A stretch of DNA of 64,000 nucleotides, taken from assembly GCF_002160145.1 (NCBI RefSeq), contig NZ_NFKA01000010.1, positions 1 to 64,000 of the forward strand, given 5' to 3'. Below the pieces are notes generated by a model. It ran no database searches, was not told the DNA's origin, and saw nothing but the letters and a program-made list of their open reading frames with translations. Of the stretch, positions 1-7,742 are shown piece after piece (position 1 is the first letter of the stretch; the number at the start of each line of letters is the position of its first letter). The DNA is from Gemmiger sp. An194 (lineage in GTDB: Bacteria > Bacillota > Clostridia > Oscillospirales > Ruminococcaceae). The translations under genes and the position numbers were made by a program.

Positions 1-90
1 TATTGTAGCAAAAGGAGGTTCTTTTTTTACCGTTTCAACGCTCGTGCTCTTCTCGTCCACAAGCATAGCTTGTGGTTTTCTAGTTAAATC

Positions 91-141
91 AAAAGGAGCA
101 GCTTTCCGGCACAAACTGCCGGAAAGCTGCTCCTCTTTTTT
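91..141. terminator. Bidirectional rho-independent terminator
   Basis: A perfect 16-bp inverted repeat (95-110 against 118-133) with a 7-nt loop is flanked by AAAA on the left and a T-rich run on the right. It sits directly after the stop of the minus-strand gene that ends at 141 and can end transcription from either side. Confidence 0.85.
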
Positions 142-653
142 CAAACCACAACCATCTGGTTTTCCTGCTCCAGATATCGGCAGAACACAAACACCGCGCA
201 GATCGCCCAGGGCTCAAATTCCGGGCCGCATTCGATCCGCCAGCCTCCCGCAATGCCCCGGTGCAGCACACAGAGAGCCACCTCTCCCTGCCGGTTTTTC
301 ATCAGATAATTTTCGCAGCTTACCATCTCCAGACTGTAGGTCTTTTTCTGCCAGGTCAGCTCTGCCCGGTCCACCTCCGGCGTGCGGTTCAGCGGCCAGC
401 CTGCCTGCGCCGGTTCCTGTCCCCGGCGGTAGCAGGGCACCGCCCGCATCAGCTGCTGCCCCTTTTTGCCGCGCAGGCAGTATTCCCGGCCGCTGCAGCG
501 CTCCTCCGGATGCTCCAGCGGCTGCGCCCACACCTGATATTCCGCCGTTCCCTGGCTGATGGTGTGCCGGCTGCCGCACAGCCATCCCCCGATTCTGCAA
601 ACCGGCTCCTTTTCGCCCCGGTAAAGAACTCCGCCCTTCATCAGATACTCCAT
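141..653 (-). CDS. Hypothetical protein, possibly tubby/LURP-one-like fold
   Basis: This 170-aa ORF begins at the ATG at 653, which has GAGGGGG about 7 nt upstream; an open stretch further upstream has no such site and covers the end of the previous gene. Its start overlaps the end of the chromate-transporter remnant by 13 bp, so the two were probably translationally coupled. There is no signal peptide or long membrane segment. The beta-rich pattern with paired aromatic residues and a hydrophobic C-terminal helix (WAICAVFVFCRYLEQ) loosely recalls LURP-one/tubby C-terminal-like proteins; this is a weak resemblance only. No function is assigned. The gene probably lost its native promoter with the upstream deletion. 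Confidence 0.6.
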   Translation of the reverse strand: MEYLMKGGVLYRGEKEPVCRIGGWLCGSRHTISQGTAEYQVWAQPLEHPEERCSGREYCLRGKKGQQLMRAVPCYRRGQEPAQAGWPLNRTPEVDRAELTWQKKTYSLEMVSCENYLMKNRQGEVALCVLHRGIAGGWRIECGPEFEPWAICAVFVFCRYLEQENQMVVV

Positions 654-838
654 CCTGCAATCCCCCTCATCAATGAATAACACACCAGGCCTGCCGCTCC
701 GCAGCAAACCATTACTCCAATGGGATTCGGCTTTTTCCAGCGCATGGCCGCAAACGCTGCCGCAAACAGCACGGTGGCCACCCAATCCACCCCGCCGGAC
801 AGCGCCTGAAGCAGCAGGCCGGGCAGCTGCTTCAGCAG
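641..838 (-). pseudogene. C-terminal remnant of a chromate transporter (ChrA family)
   Basis: Reading the minus strand from about 835 down to a TGA at 641-643 gives roughly 62 residues with two hydrophobic segments, including SGGVDWVATVLFAAAFAAM and NPIGVMVCCGAAGL. The pattern of a basic loop (RWKKPNP) before a final Gly-rich helix is typical of the end of ChrA/CHR-domain transporters. Nothing upstream continues the family: beyond about 838 the opposite strand encodes a LysR effector domain and the minus frame reaches a stop near 900. Only the last third or so of one CHR domain remains, with no start codon or ribosome site. The family call is from pattern memory, so it is moderate. Confidence 0.55.
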
Positions 839-1528
839 GTGGACCGGATAGAAAAGAGCCTTCTGGGCTGCGACGACGTGGGCCCGCTGCGGGTGGGGTC
901 CACCGTGACCATCGGCTCACAGTTTCTGCCCTGCTATGTGGACACCTATCAGAACCTGCGGCCCCAGACGCGGGTACAGGTGTGCATCAGCCCGGGTGAA
1001 ACGCTGGAGCAGCGTCTTCTGCACAATGAACTGGACCTTGCCCTCATCGAAGGCGGCGTGCACTCCCATGAGCTGATCGCCGAGCCCTATCTGGAGGACA
1101 CACTGTTGCTGATCTGTGCTCCGGGGCGGCCCTTCGCCTCCGGCCAGACCGTGACACTGGAGCAGCTGCGTGGTCAGCCCTTCCTTTTGCGGGAAAAGGG
1201 CAGCGCCACCCGGGAAACCTTTGATGCCGCCGCACCGGCCGCCGGCTTTTCGGTAGAGCCCGCCTGGGAAGCCAGCAGCACCACCGCCCTTGTCAATGCC
1301 GCGGTGCACGGGCTGGGCATCGCGGTGCTTCCCCGGCGCATGCTCTGGGGTCCGCTGGAGCGAGGGATCGTCGCCTCCTTCCGGGTGCCGGAGCTGGACC
1401 TGCACCGCCGGTACTGGATCGTCTACCACAAGGACAAATTTCTCACCGCCGCCGCCCAGCATTTCATCACGCTCTGCAAAAATTACGAGCTGGATTACCC
1501 CGCTCCCCATTACAACGGATTGTACTGA
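821..1528 (+). pseudogene. LysR-family regulator lacking its DNA-binding domain
   Basis: The frame reads from a linker-like segment (GQLLQQVDRIEKSLL) into a full LysR substrate-binding domain: LRVGSTVTIGSQFLP starts lobe I, DLALIEGGVHSHELI and a hinge follow, and AVHGLGIAVLPRRML marks lobe II. About 235 residues remain where the family has about 295. The N-terminal winged helix (about 60-80 aa) is absent: the frame upstream stays open but encodes no HTH and has no ATG. The first usable start is a GTG at 839 without a ribosome site. It is therefore most likely non-functional as a regulator. The missing part faces the missing part of the chromate-transporter gene on the other strand. Confidence 0.75.
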
Positions 1529-1550
1529 TGATCCCTCTGTCCCCCGCCCC

Positions 1551-1579
1551 TTGACAGAAGCTTTCCAAACGAGTATACT
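1551..1579 (+). promoter_or_regulatory. Sigma-A promoter of the T-box-pheST operon
   Basis: TTGACA at 1551-1556 and TATACT at 1574-1579 are separated by 17 bp. Transcription would start near 1586, at the head of the T-box leader. Confidence 0.85.
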
Positions 1580-1585
1580 TTATAA

Positions 1586-1852
1586 AGTTAAAATGCTGAG
1601 ATGGAGACAGCGCACCGCACCCCTGGGTACAGAGAGAAGGTTCACCGGCTGAAAGGCCTTCCGAACAGAGCGATGCGAATTCCCTCCGGAGCAGTTCGTG
1701 CCAACGGGCCCTTGCGGCCTCAGTAGTGCGGAACGGTTCGCCCCGTTACCGGCGCCGAAAGTGCCGTCGCGTTTTGCGGCGGAATATGGGTGGTACCACG
1801 GAGTTTACAGCTTCGTCCCGTTGTGTTTGCGGGGCGGGGCTGTTCTTTTTTA
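1586..1852 (+). promoter_or_regulatory. T-box riboswitch, phenylalanine-specific
   Basis: The leader contains the hallmark T-box sequence TGGTACCACGG at 1791-1801. An AGAGAG motif of the stem I distal region lies at 1631-1636. A strong terminator stem (about 1807-1843) ending in a T run at 1844-1851 completes it. The likely specifier codon is TTC at 1680-1682, preceded by GAA as is common in specifier loops. TTC encodes phenylalanine and pheS follows directly. Uncharged tRNA-Phe would pair with the specifier and the T-box bulge, favour the antiterminator and allow transcription of pheST. Confidence 0.93.
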
Positions 1853-1873
1853 TCATCGAAAATGAGGTGTATT

Positions 1874-2896
1874 ATGGAAGCAAAGATCAATGCTCTGAAA
1901 GAGCAGATGGAGATTTCGCTTGGCGCTGTGCAGTCTCAGGAAGAGCTGGCCGAATTCTGGCAGGCTTACCTGGGCAAAAAGGGCAGCATCGCCGGGCTGA
2001 TGAAGGAGCTGGGCAAGGTTTCCGCCGAGGAACGGCCCGCCATGGGTAAGTTCATCAACCAGTTCAAGGCCTACGCCGAGCAGCGCTACCAGGAAGTGCG
2101 CGCCGAGATGGACCGCAAGGAGCTGGAGGCCCGCAACAAAAACGAGCAGGTGGACATCACCATGCCCGCCGTGAAGCGGCCCATGGGCTCGCTGCATCCC
2201 ATCACCATCGTGAAGGACCAGATGGTGGACGTGTTCGCCGGCATGGGCTTTGAAATTTACGAGGGCCCCGAGATCGAGGACGACGACCACAACTTTACCC
2301 GGCTGAACGTGGCGAAGAACCACCCCGCCCGTGACATGCAGGATACCTTCTACGTGGCCGAGGACATCGTGCTGCGCACCCACACCAGCCCCGGACAGAT
2401 CCGCGTGATGGACGCCGAAAAGCCCCCCATCAAGGTGCTGGTGCCCGGCCGCGTGTTCCGTTCTGACAGCGACGCCACCCACTCCCCCATGTTCCATCAG
2501 ATGGAAGGTCTGGTCGTGGACAAGAAGATCACCCTGTGCGATCTGCAGGGCATGCTGGATGAGTTCGTGAAGAAGATTTTCGGCAGCGAGGTGAAGACCC
2601 GCCTGCGTCCCAGCTACTTCCCCTTCACCGAGCCCAGCGTGGAGGTGGACGTGAGCTGCTTCGAGTGCGGCGGCAAGGGCTGCTCGCTGTGCAAGGGCAC
2701 CGGCTGGATTGAGGTTCTGGGCGGCGGCATCGTGCACCACAAGGTGCTGGAGAACTGCGGCATCGACCCCAACGAATACTCCGGCCTGGCCTTCGGCATC
2801 GGCATCGAGCGTATCGCCATGCTGAAATACGGCATCAACAACATCGGCCTGCTTTATGAGAACGATCTGCGGTTCCTGAAGCAGTTCAAGGACTAA
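1874..2896 (+). CDS. pheS: Phenylalanine--tRNA ligase alpha subunit
   Basis: The 340-aa product is the catalytic alpha chain of the cytosolic alpha2-beta2 enzyme that charges tRNA-Phe. The start is the ATG at 1874 with GAGGTG 6 nt upstream; the open frame reaching into the T-box has no translational signal. An N-terminal coiled coil (about residues 1-90) binds tRNA. The class II core follows, with motif 2 at [21 protein letters not shown] and motif 3 near [14 protein letters not shown]. The cysteine-rich insert [11 protein letters not shown] is normal for bacterial PheS. pheT begins 12 bp after the stop. Regulation is by the T-box. Confidence 0.98.
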   Translation: MEAKINALKEQMEISLGAVQSQEELAEFWQAYLGKKGSIAGLMKELGKVSAEERPAMGKFINQFKAYAEQRYQEVRAEMDRKELEARNKNEQVDITMPAVKRPMGSLHPITIVKDQMVDVFAGMGFEIYEGPEIEDDDHNFTRLNVAKNHPARDMQDTFYVAEDIVLRTHTSPGQIRVMDAEKPPIKVLVPGRVFRSDSDATHSPMFHQMEGLVVDKKITLCDLQGMLDEFVKKIFGSEVKTRLRPSYFPFTEPSVEVDVSCFECGGKGCSLCKGTGWIEVLGGGIVHHKVLENCGIDPNEYSGLAFGIGIERIAMLKYGINNIGLLYENDLRFLKQFKD

Positions 2897-2908
2897 GGAG
2901 GCAAACCC

Positions 2909-5350
2909 ATGAAAGTACCATTCAGCTGGCTGAAGGAATATGTAGACATTGACGTAACCGCCCAGGAGCTGGAGGAAAAGCTCTTCAGCTGCGGTTTTGA
3001 AGTGGAAGAGCTGATCCCCGTTGGCAAGGACATCTCCGGCGTGGTGGTCGGCCACGTGGTGGAGTGCGAGAAGATTCCGGACACCCATCTGTCCCTGTGC
3101 AAGGTGGATGCAGGCACCGGCGAGCTGCTGCAGATCTGCTGCGGCGCGGACAACGTGCAGGCGGGCGGCAAATACCCCTGCGCTCTGGTGGGCGCCACCG
3201 TGCTGGCCACCGGCAAGGACCACAAGACCGTGGAGGGCGTTCTGACCATCAAGAAGGGCAAGCTGCGGGGCTACGAGAGCTGCGGCATGCTGTGCAGCGG
3301 CGTGGAGCTGGGCCTGAACGACGATCTGTACCCCGGCGCCGATTATTTCGGCCTGCTGGTGCTGCCTGAGGATGCACTCGTTGGCGCGGATGTGAAGCCC
3401 CTGCTGGGCATGGACGATTACATCTTCGACATCTCGGTCACCGCCAACCGTGCGGACTGCCAGTCCGTGCTGGGCATTGCCCGCGAGGTGGCCGCCGTGC
3501 TGAACAAGCCCCTGAAGATGCCCGCCACCGACTACACCACCAGCGATTACACCTACCCCGGCCTGAACATCACCGTGGAGGCGCTGGACCTGTGCCCCCG
3601 TTACCTGGGTCACGGCGTGCGCAACATCACCCCCGGCCAGTCTCCCCAGTGGATGCGCCGGTACTTGGCTCTGTGCGGCCTGCGCAGCATCAGCAACGTG
3701 GTGGACATCACCAACTTCGTGATGCTGGAGATCGGCCAGCCCATGCACGCCTTTGACATGTCCACCCTGGAGAGCACCCAGATCATCGTGCGCCGCGCCC
3801 GCAACGACGAGTCCATCGTCACCCTGGACGGCAAGGAGTTCCAGCTCAGCGACAGCAATCTGGTCATCTGCGACGGCGCAAAGCCCGTTGCCCTGGCCGG
3901 TATCATGGGCGGTCTGAACAGCGAGATCACCGAGAACACCACCCAGCTGCTGTTCGAGTCCGCCAAGTTCATGCGGGACAACATCCGCAAGACCTCCCGC
4001 AGCCTGGGCCAGAGCACCGATGCCTCCAGCCACTACGAGAAGGGCATCTCCGAATACACCTGCGAGCTGGGCATGGCCCGCGCCCTGCACCTGATCCAGG
4101 AGCTGGGCTGCGGCGAGGTGACTGCCAGCGCCTTCGACGTGAGCGCCGGTGCTCCCCGTGAGGGCAAGCGGTTCACCGCCACCATCAGCGGCATCAACCG
4201 CATTCTGGGCATCGAGGTGCCCGCCGAGGCCATTCTGGACATCCTGCGCCGTCTGCAGTTCGAGGTGAAGCAGGACGGCGACGTACTGGATGTGACCGCG
4301 CCCCGCTACCGTGAGGACATTGAGATCGGCGAGCCCGACCTGGCCGAGGAGGTCATCCGGGAATACGGCTACGAGCATATCGTGCCCACCTTCCTGCAGG
4401 CCTCCAGCGTGACCAACGGCGGCCTGAACGCCGCCCAGCAGCGCCGTGCCAAGCTCAAGCGCACCCTGTGCGGTCAGGGCTACTACGAGATTTCCACCCT
4501 GGCCTTCTACGCAGACGCCGATCTGGACGCGCTTCATCTGGCCGAGGACGCTCCCGAGCGCCGGGTGATTCGTCTGCTGAACCCCATTACCTCCAACCTG
4601 ACCATCATGCGGCCCCTGCTGGCTCCCTCCATGCTGAACACCGTGGTGGAGAACCTGAAGAAGGGCAACAATGCCGGCCGCATCTTTGAGCTGTCCAACG
4701 TGTACGCACCCAAGGAGCTGCCCGTGACCCAGCTGCCGGACGAGATTCCCCACCTGGGCTTCGCTGCCTTCGGCGACGACGAGGACTTCTTCACCGTGAA
4801 GGGCACCATGGAGGCCCTGGCCGAGGCCTTCGGCGTGCGCTTTGACTATGAGCGCGCCGAGGATGTGCCCTACCTGCACCCCGGCATCTCCGCCTACATC
4901 CTGTGCGACGGCAAGCGGGTGGGCGTGTTCGGCAAGCTGGCTAATCAGGTGACCGGCGAGCTGAAGCTGCCCAAGGACAGCAAGGCCAACCACAAGATCT
5001 TCCTGGGCGAGATCGACTACAACGCTCTGTGCGCGCTGCTGCCTGAGAGCATGCGCTACCAGCCCATCTCCGAATTCGCCACCGTGACCCGTGACCTGGC
5101 GCTGGTGGTGGAAGAGGGCATGACCTGCGGCACTCTGGTGGAGACCATCCGCTCCGCCTGCAAGCAGGTGGGCGACGTGGAGCTGTTCGATGTGTACCGC
5201 AGCGAGCAGATCGGCGAAGGCAAGAAGAGCATGGCCTTCAAGATTTTCTTCGTTCCCGAAGACAAGGCGCTCACTCCCAAGGACATCGACCGCTTTATGA
5301 ACAAGATTCTGGGCAACCTGAAGCACAAGCTGAACATCGACATGCGCTGA
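2909..5350 (+). CDS. pheT: Phenylalanine--tRNA ligase beta subunit
   Basis: The 813-aa beta chain has the usual full length. From the N terminus it shows a short B1 segment, a tRNA-binding EMAP-like OB domain (about 40-150), the B3/B4 editing module (about 200-400), the B5 domain (about 410-480), a core catalytic-like domain (about 490-690) and a C-terminal ferredoxin-fold anticodon-binding domain (about 715-813) that starts near PISEFATVTRDLALVVEE. The gene has GGAGG ahead of its ATG and is co-transcribed with pheS. Confidence 0.98.
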   Translation: MKVPFSWLKEYVDIDVTAQELEEKLFSCGFEVEELIPVGKDISGVVVGHVVECEKIPDTHLSLCKVDAGTGELLQICCGADNVQAGGKYPCALVGATVLATGKDHKTVEGVLTIKKGKLRGYESCGMLCSGVELGLNDDLYPGADYFGLLVLPEDALVGADVKPLLGMDDYIFDISVTANRADCQSVLGIAREVAAVLNKPLKMPATDYTTSDYTYPGLNITVEALDLCPRYLGHGVRNITPGQSPQWMRRYLALCGLRSISNVVDITNFVMLEIGQPMHAFDMSTLESTQIIVRRARNDESIVTLDGKEFQLSDSNLVICDGAKPVALAGIMGGLNSEITENTTQLLFESAKFMRDNIRKTSRSLGQSTDASSHYEKGISEYTCELGMARALHLIQELGCGEVTASAFDVSAGAPREGKRFTATISGINRILGIEVPAEAILDILRRLQFEVKQDGDVLDVTAPRYREDIEIGEPDLAEEVIREYGYEHIVPTFLQASSVTNGGLNAAQQRRAKLKRTLCGQGYYEISTLAFYADADLDALHLAEDAPERRVIRLLNPITSNLTIMRPLLAPSMLNTVVENLKKGNNAGRIFELSNVYAPKELPVTQLPDEIPHLGFAAFGDDEDFFTVKGTMEALAEAFGVRFDYERAEDVPYLHPGISAYILCDGKRVGVFGKLANQVTGELKLPKDSKANHKIFLGEIDYNALCALLPESMRYQPISEFATVTRDLALVVEEGMTCGTLVETIRSACKQVGDVELFDVYRSEQIGEGKKSMAFKIFFVPEDKALTPKDIDRFMNKILGNLKHKLNIDMR

Positions 5351-5381
5351 TTGGCCTGCCCGTTCTACCGGTTCATCCCCG

Positions 5382-5424
5382 GCAGCTTCGCACCGTTTTT
5401 TCGGTGCGAAGCTGCTTTTTGTTT
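5382..5424 (+). terminator. Terminator of the pheST operon
   Basis: A 12-13 bp stem (5383-5395 with 5402-5414) around a T-rich loop is followed by TTTTTG, 30 bp after the pheT stop. Confidence 0.9.
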
Positions 5425-5484
5425 GCCCCCGCCACGGGACAGCGGCCGATGCTTTGATTCCAAGCAAGAAAGAAGATCATTTTA

Positions 5485-6183
5485 TTGAACAAGCAGAGTT
5501 TTTACCGCATTTTCTTTTATATTCTGGGCCTTCTGATCCTGGCCCTGGGTCTGACCCTGAACACCAAGGCCGGGCTGGGCGTTTCCCCCATCATTTCGGT
5601 TTCCTACAGCGTTGCCCAGATCTTTGAGCTGAACTTCGGCAACACCACCCTGTTCCTCTACTGCGTGTTTATGCTGGTCCAGCTGGTCCTGCACGCCATT
5701 CAGTGGAGGCTGCACCCCGAAACCGATTACCGCCTTGTGCTGCTGATGGACGTGCTGCAGATTCCGCTGAGTCTGGTATTCACCCGGTTTCTCAACCTGT
5801 TCGGCGCCTTTTTCCCGGATCTTTCCGCCGGGGCTGACGGCTGGACCGACCGGCTCCCCCTGCGCCTTGCGGTGCTGCTGGCCATCCTGTGCACCGGCGT
5901 GGGGGCGGCGCTGTCGCTTTCTATGCGCATCGTGCCCAATCCGGGCGACGGCATCGTGCAGACTCTTGCGGACTGAACCCACCAAAGCGTGGGCCTTACC
6001 AAAAACTGCTTTGATCTGTGCAGCATCACTCTTACCATCCTGCTGGGTCTGCTGCTCACCGGGCATCTGGTGGGCATCGGGCTTGGCACGGTGCTCGCGG
6101 TGGTTGGCGTGGGCCGTGTGATCGCCCTGTTCCAGCATCTGGCGGACAAAAAAATTGCCCGGCTCTCCGGCATGGCCGCCTGA
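5485..6183 (+). pseudogene. YczE-like multi-pass membrane protein split by an in-frame TGA
   Basis: A TTG at 5485 opens a frame encoding hydrophobic helices (FFYILGLLILALGLTLNTKAGLGVSP), which resembles the YczE/YitT-like family. The frame stops at TGA 5974-5976 right after GDGIVQTLAD. The same frame then resumes without any shift and encodes the expected continuation (VGLTKNCFDLCSITLT and a last membrane helix) to 6183. Read through, the protein would be 232 codons, a normal size. An arginine codon CGA would become TGA by one C-to-T change, and arginine or lysine after LAD would be natural. It is called a pseudogene, though a sequencing error cannot be excluded from the sequence alone. Confidence 0.75.
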
Positions 6184-6207
6184 GTTTTTTCTTCCTGCCG
6201 CTGCATC

Positions 6208-6252
6208 CAAAAACGCCTGCCCGGCTTATATTTTCCGGGCAGGCGTTTTTGG
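6208..6252. terminator. Bidirectional terminator
   Basis: An inverted repeat AACGCCTGCCCGG / CCGGGCAGGCGTT (about 6212-6224 and 6234-6247) has A residues on its left and TTTTT on its right. It serves the plus-strand membrane gene and the minus-strand gene that ends at 6293. Confidence 0.85.
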
Positions 6253-6292
6253 ATGATATTGATGGGTTCAATCACTGAGGGGGGACACACGG

Positions 6293-6703
6293 TCACTCCA
6301 AGATTTCTGCGGAAAAGCCGCCTTTGTGCTGGTCAGCGGTGAAGCGCACAACCACATCTCCGGGTACATCCACATCAAAGGCTGAGGTTTGGAGATCTTC
6401 CTGTGCAAATAGAATTTCTCCATCGGCGCTTTTGATCTGGAGCGCGCAGCTGCCCGCATCGGTCTGCACCGTTACGTGAAGTGTAGCAGGCTGCGTGGTT
6501 GGGTGTAAGGTCCGCTGCTGCCAGCCATCCCATAAAATATAATCCGCCGACCAGCTTTGAGCATTGCTTTTTTCCCAATAGCCAATTTTCAGATGCGCGG
6601 AAGATTTCTGAACTCCAATGCCCAGAGTCCCCATCACCTGGAGGAGCAAAACGATCCCCACCAAGATAAGAACCGCCGTTTTAAAATTCATTTGTTTTCG
6701 CAT
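6293..6703 (-). CDS. Small membrane-anchored or secreted protein of unknown function
   Basis: The 136-aa product starts at the ATG at 6703, which has AGGAGGG 8 nt upstream; a longer open frame upstream runs across the promoter and is not used. Residues 1-25 are a basic start plus one hydrophobic helix (TAVLILVGIVLLLQVM), giving an uncleaved anchor or signal peptide. The rest is a compact beta-rich exported domain with alternating hydrophobic residues (ATLHVTVQTDAGSCALQIKSADGEILF). Its end, DVVVRFTADQHKGGFSAEIL, resembles small Firmicute extracytoplasmic beta-sandwich proteins. It has its own promoter and no gene partner, and I do not recognise a function. Confidence 0.75.
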   Translation of the reverse strand: MRKQMNFKTAVLILVGIVLLLQVMGTLGIGVQKSSAHLKIGYWEKSNAQSWSADYILWDGWQQRTLHPTTQPATLHVTVQTDAGSCALQIKSADGEILFAQEDLQTSAFDVDVPGDVVVRFTADQHKGGFSAEILE

Positions 6704-6760
6704 TCTCTTCCCTCCTGCTTCCGGAATCCGGCCGTCTGTTTGCTCACAGCAGTCACCTTT

Positions 6761-6789
6761 ATTATAAAAGTCACCCCGATTTTTTACAA
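6761..6789 (-). promoter_or_regulatory. Promoter for the membrane-anchored protein at 6293-6703
   Basis: On the minus strand TTGTAA (6784-6789) and TATAAT (6761-6766) are 17 bp apart, about 55 bp upstream of the start codon. Confidence 0.7.
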
Positions 6790-6994
6790 TCTGCAGGCTA
6801 CAGTTCGTCGCAGCAGTTTCTCCTTCCAGACGCTGGAAATCATCATCCAATTATGGTACACTATGGATAGCAATACGCCGCTGAGATGCTCCGGCAAGTC
6901 CACAAACGGTTCCTGCGTTTTCCCTTCCGGCCAAAAAGTGCGCAGAATGGGCAAGAACGTTGGGGTGGACCATCCCACTTTTGACAAAAAGGCA

Positions 6995-7022
6995 TTGACT
7001 TCTGCCTCCTGTTTGTTAAAGT
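6995..7022 (+). promoter_or_regulatory. Probable promoter of the lipoprotein gene
   Basis: TTGACT (6995-7000) and TAAAGT (7017-7022) lie 16 bp apart. A GAGGTG ribosome site and the ATG at 7051 follow. Confidence 0.55.
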
Positions 7023-7050
7023 ATTTTATTTTTCTATTGAGGTGATTTTC

Positions 7051-7632
7051 ATGAAATTTTCCTGCACTCTTCTGGCTGCGGTTTTGGCCCTCACTCTGTC
7101 CGCCTGCTCGGCTCCGGCTTCTAGCACACCTGCCTCCAGCGTACCGGCTTCTGCCCCGGAATCCTCCAGCGCGCAGTCCACTGCTCCCGCATCCTCCAGC
7201 GAAAAAACCTCCTCGCCGGAATCCTCCAGTGCCATTCACTTCGATTATTTCTATGTTACCGAGTCCGATTCTTCCGCCTCGGATTTGACAGACGCATCTG
7301 TCTCCGCGCCAGATCTTCCAACCCCCGATTCCGATGCCTTCACTCGCTTTGAGGCCGGGCTTTCCAACCTTGGGATCTCCTTCTCCGAGCGTGTCACCAT
7401 GGACGCGACATATGTCGGCGGCGAAGCCGGATACAAGTACAAGTGCGACGGCTATAAGATTGAGCTGTATCAGTTCGACCCGGAGTCCGACGCATACAAG
7501 AAGGCGGAATCCGAAGGCATTGTGACCCTGGATGGCTTCGGCGATTTCTCGGTCCTTGCCCACGACGGCCTGGTGCTGCTGAACAACGGTTCCCTTCCTC
7601 AGGAGGTCATTGATCTGTTCAACGCCTTATAA
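7051..7632 (+). CDS. Small lipoprotein with Ser/Ala/Pro-rich linker
   Basis: The 193-aa product begins at the ATG at 7051, 7 nt after GAGGTG; the GTG at 7042 lies inside the ribosome site. It has a lipoprotein signal peptide with lipobox LSAC at about residues 15-18. A 55-residue linker with repeated SSxPASS blocks would span the cell wall. A globular domain of about 110 residues follows, with a YKYKCDGYKIELYQFDPESDAYKKA segment split by charged turns. Such small DUF-type lipoproteins occur widely in gut clostridia. The function is unknown and it forms a single-gene unit. Confidence 0.8.
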   Translation: MKFSCTLLAAVLALTLSACSAPASSTPASSVPASAPESSSAQSTAPASSSEKTSSPESSSAIHFDYFYVTESDSSASDLTDASVSAPDLPTPDSDAFTRFEAGLSNLGISFSERVTMDATYVGGEAGYKYKCDGYKIELYQFDPESDAYKKAESEGIVTLDGFGDFSVLAHDGLVLLNNGSLPQEVIDLFNAL

Positions 7633-7657
7633 GCTTTCGGTCACAGTAAGCCTCGGC

Positions 7658-7712
7658 AAAAAAGCAGCCCGCGCAGGACGCGTTCAACGCACCTGCGCGG
7701 GCTGTTTTTTTA
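7658..7712. terminator. Bidirectional terminator between lipoprotein and giant surface-protein genes
   Basis: A 13-bp stem (AGCAGCCCGCGCAGG with CCTGCGCGGGCTG) is preceded by six A and followed by seven T. Both converging genes end within 50 bp of it. Confidence 0.9.
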
Positions 7713-7742
7713 CGGTTGAGCCGTTATCCGGTCAATCCGGGG

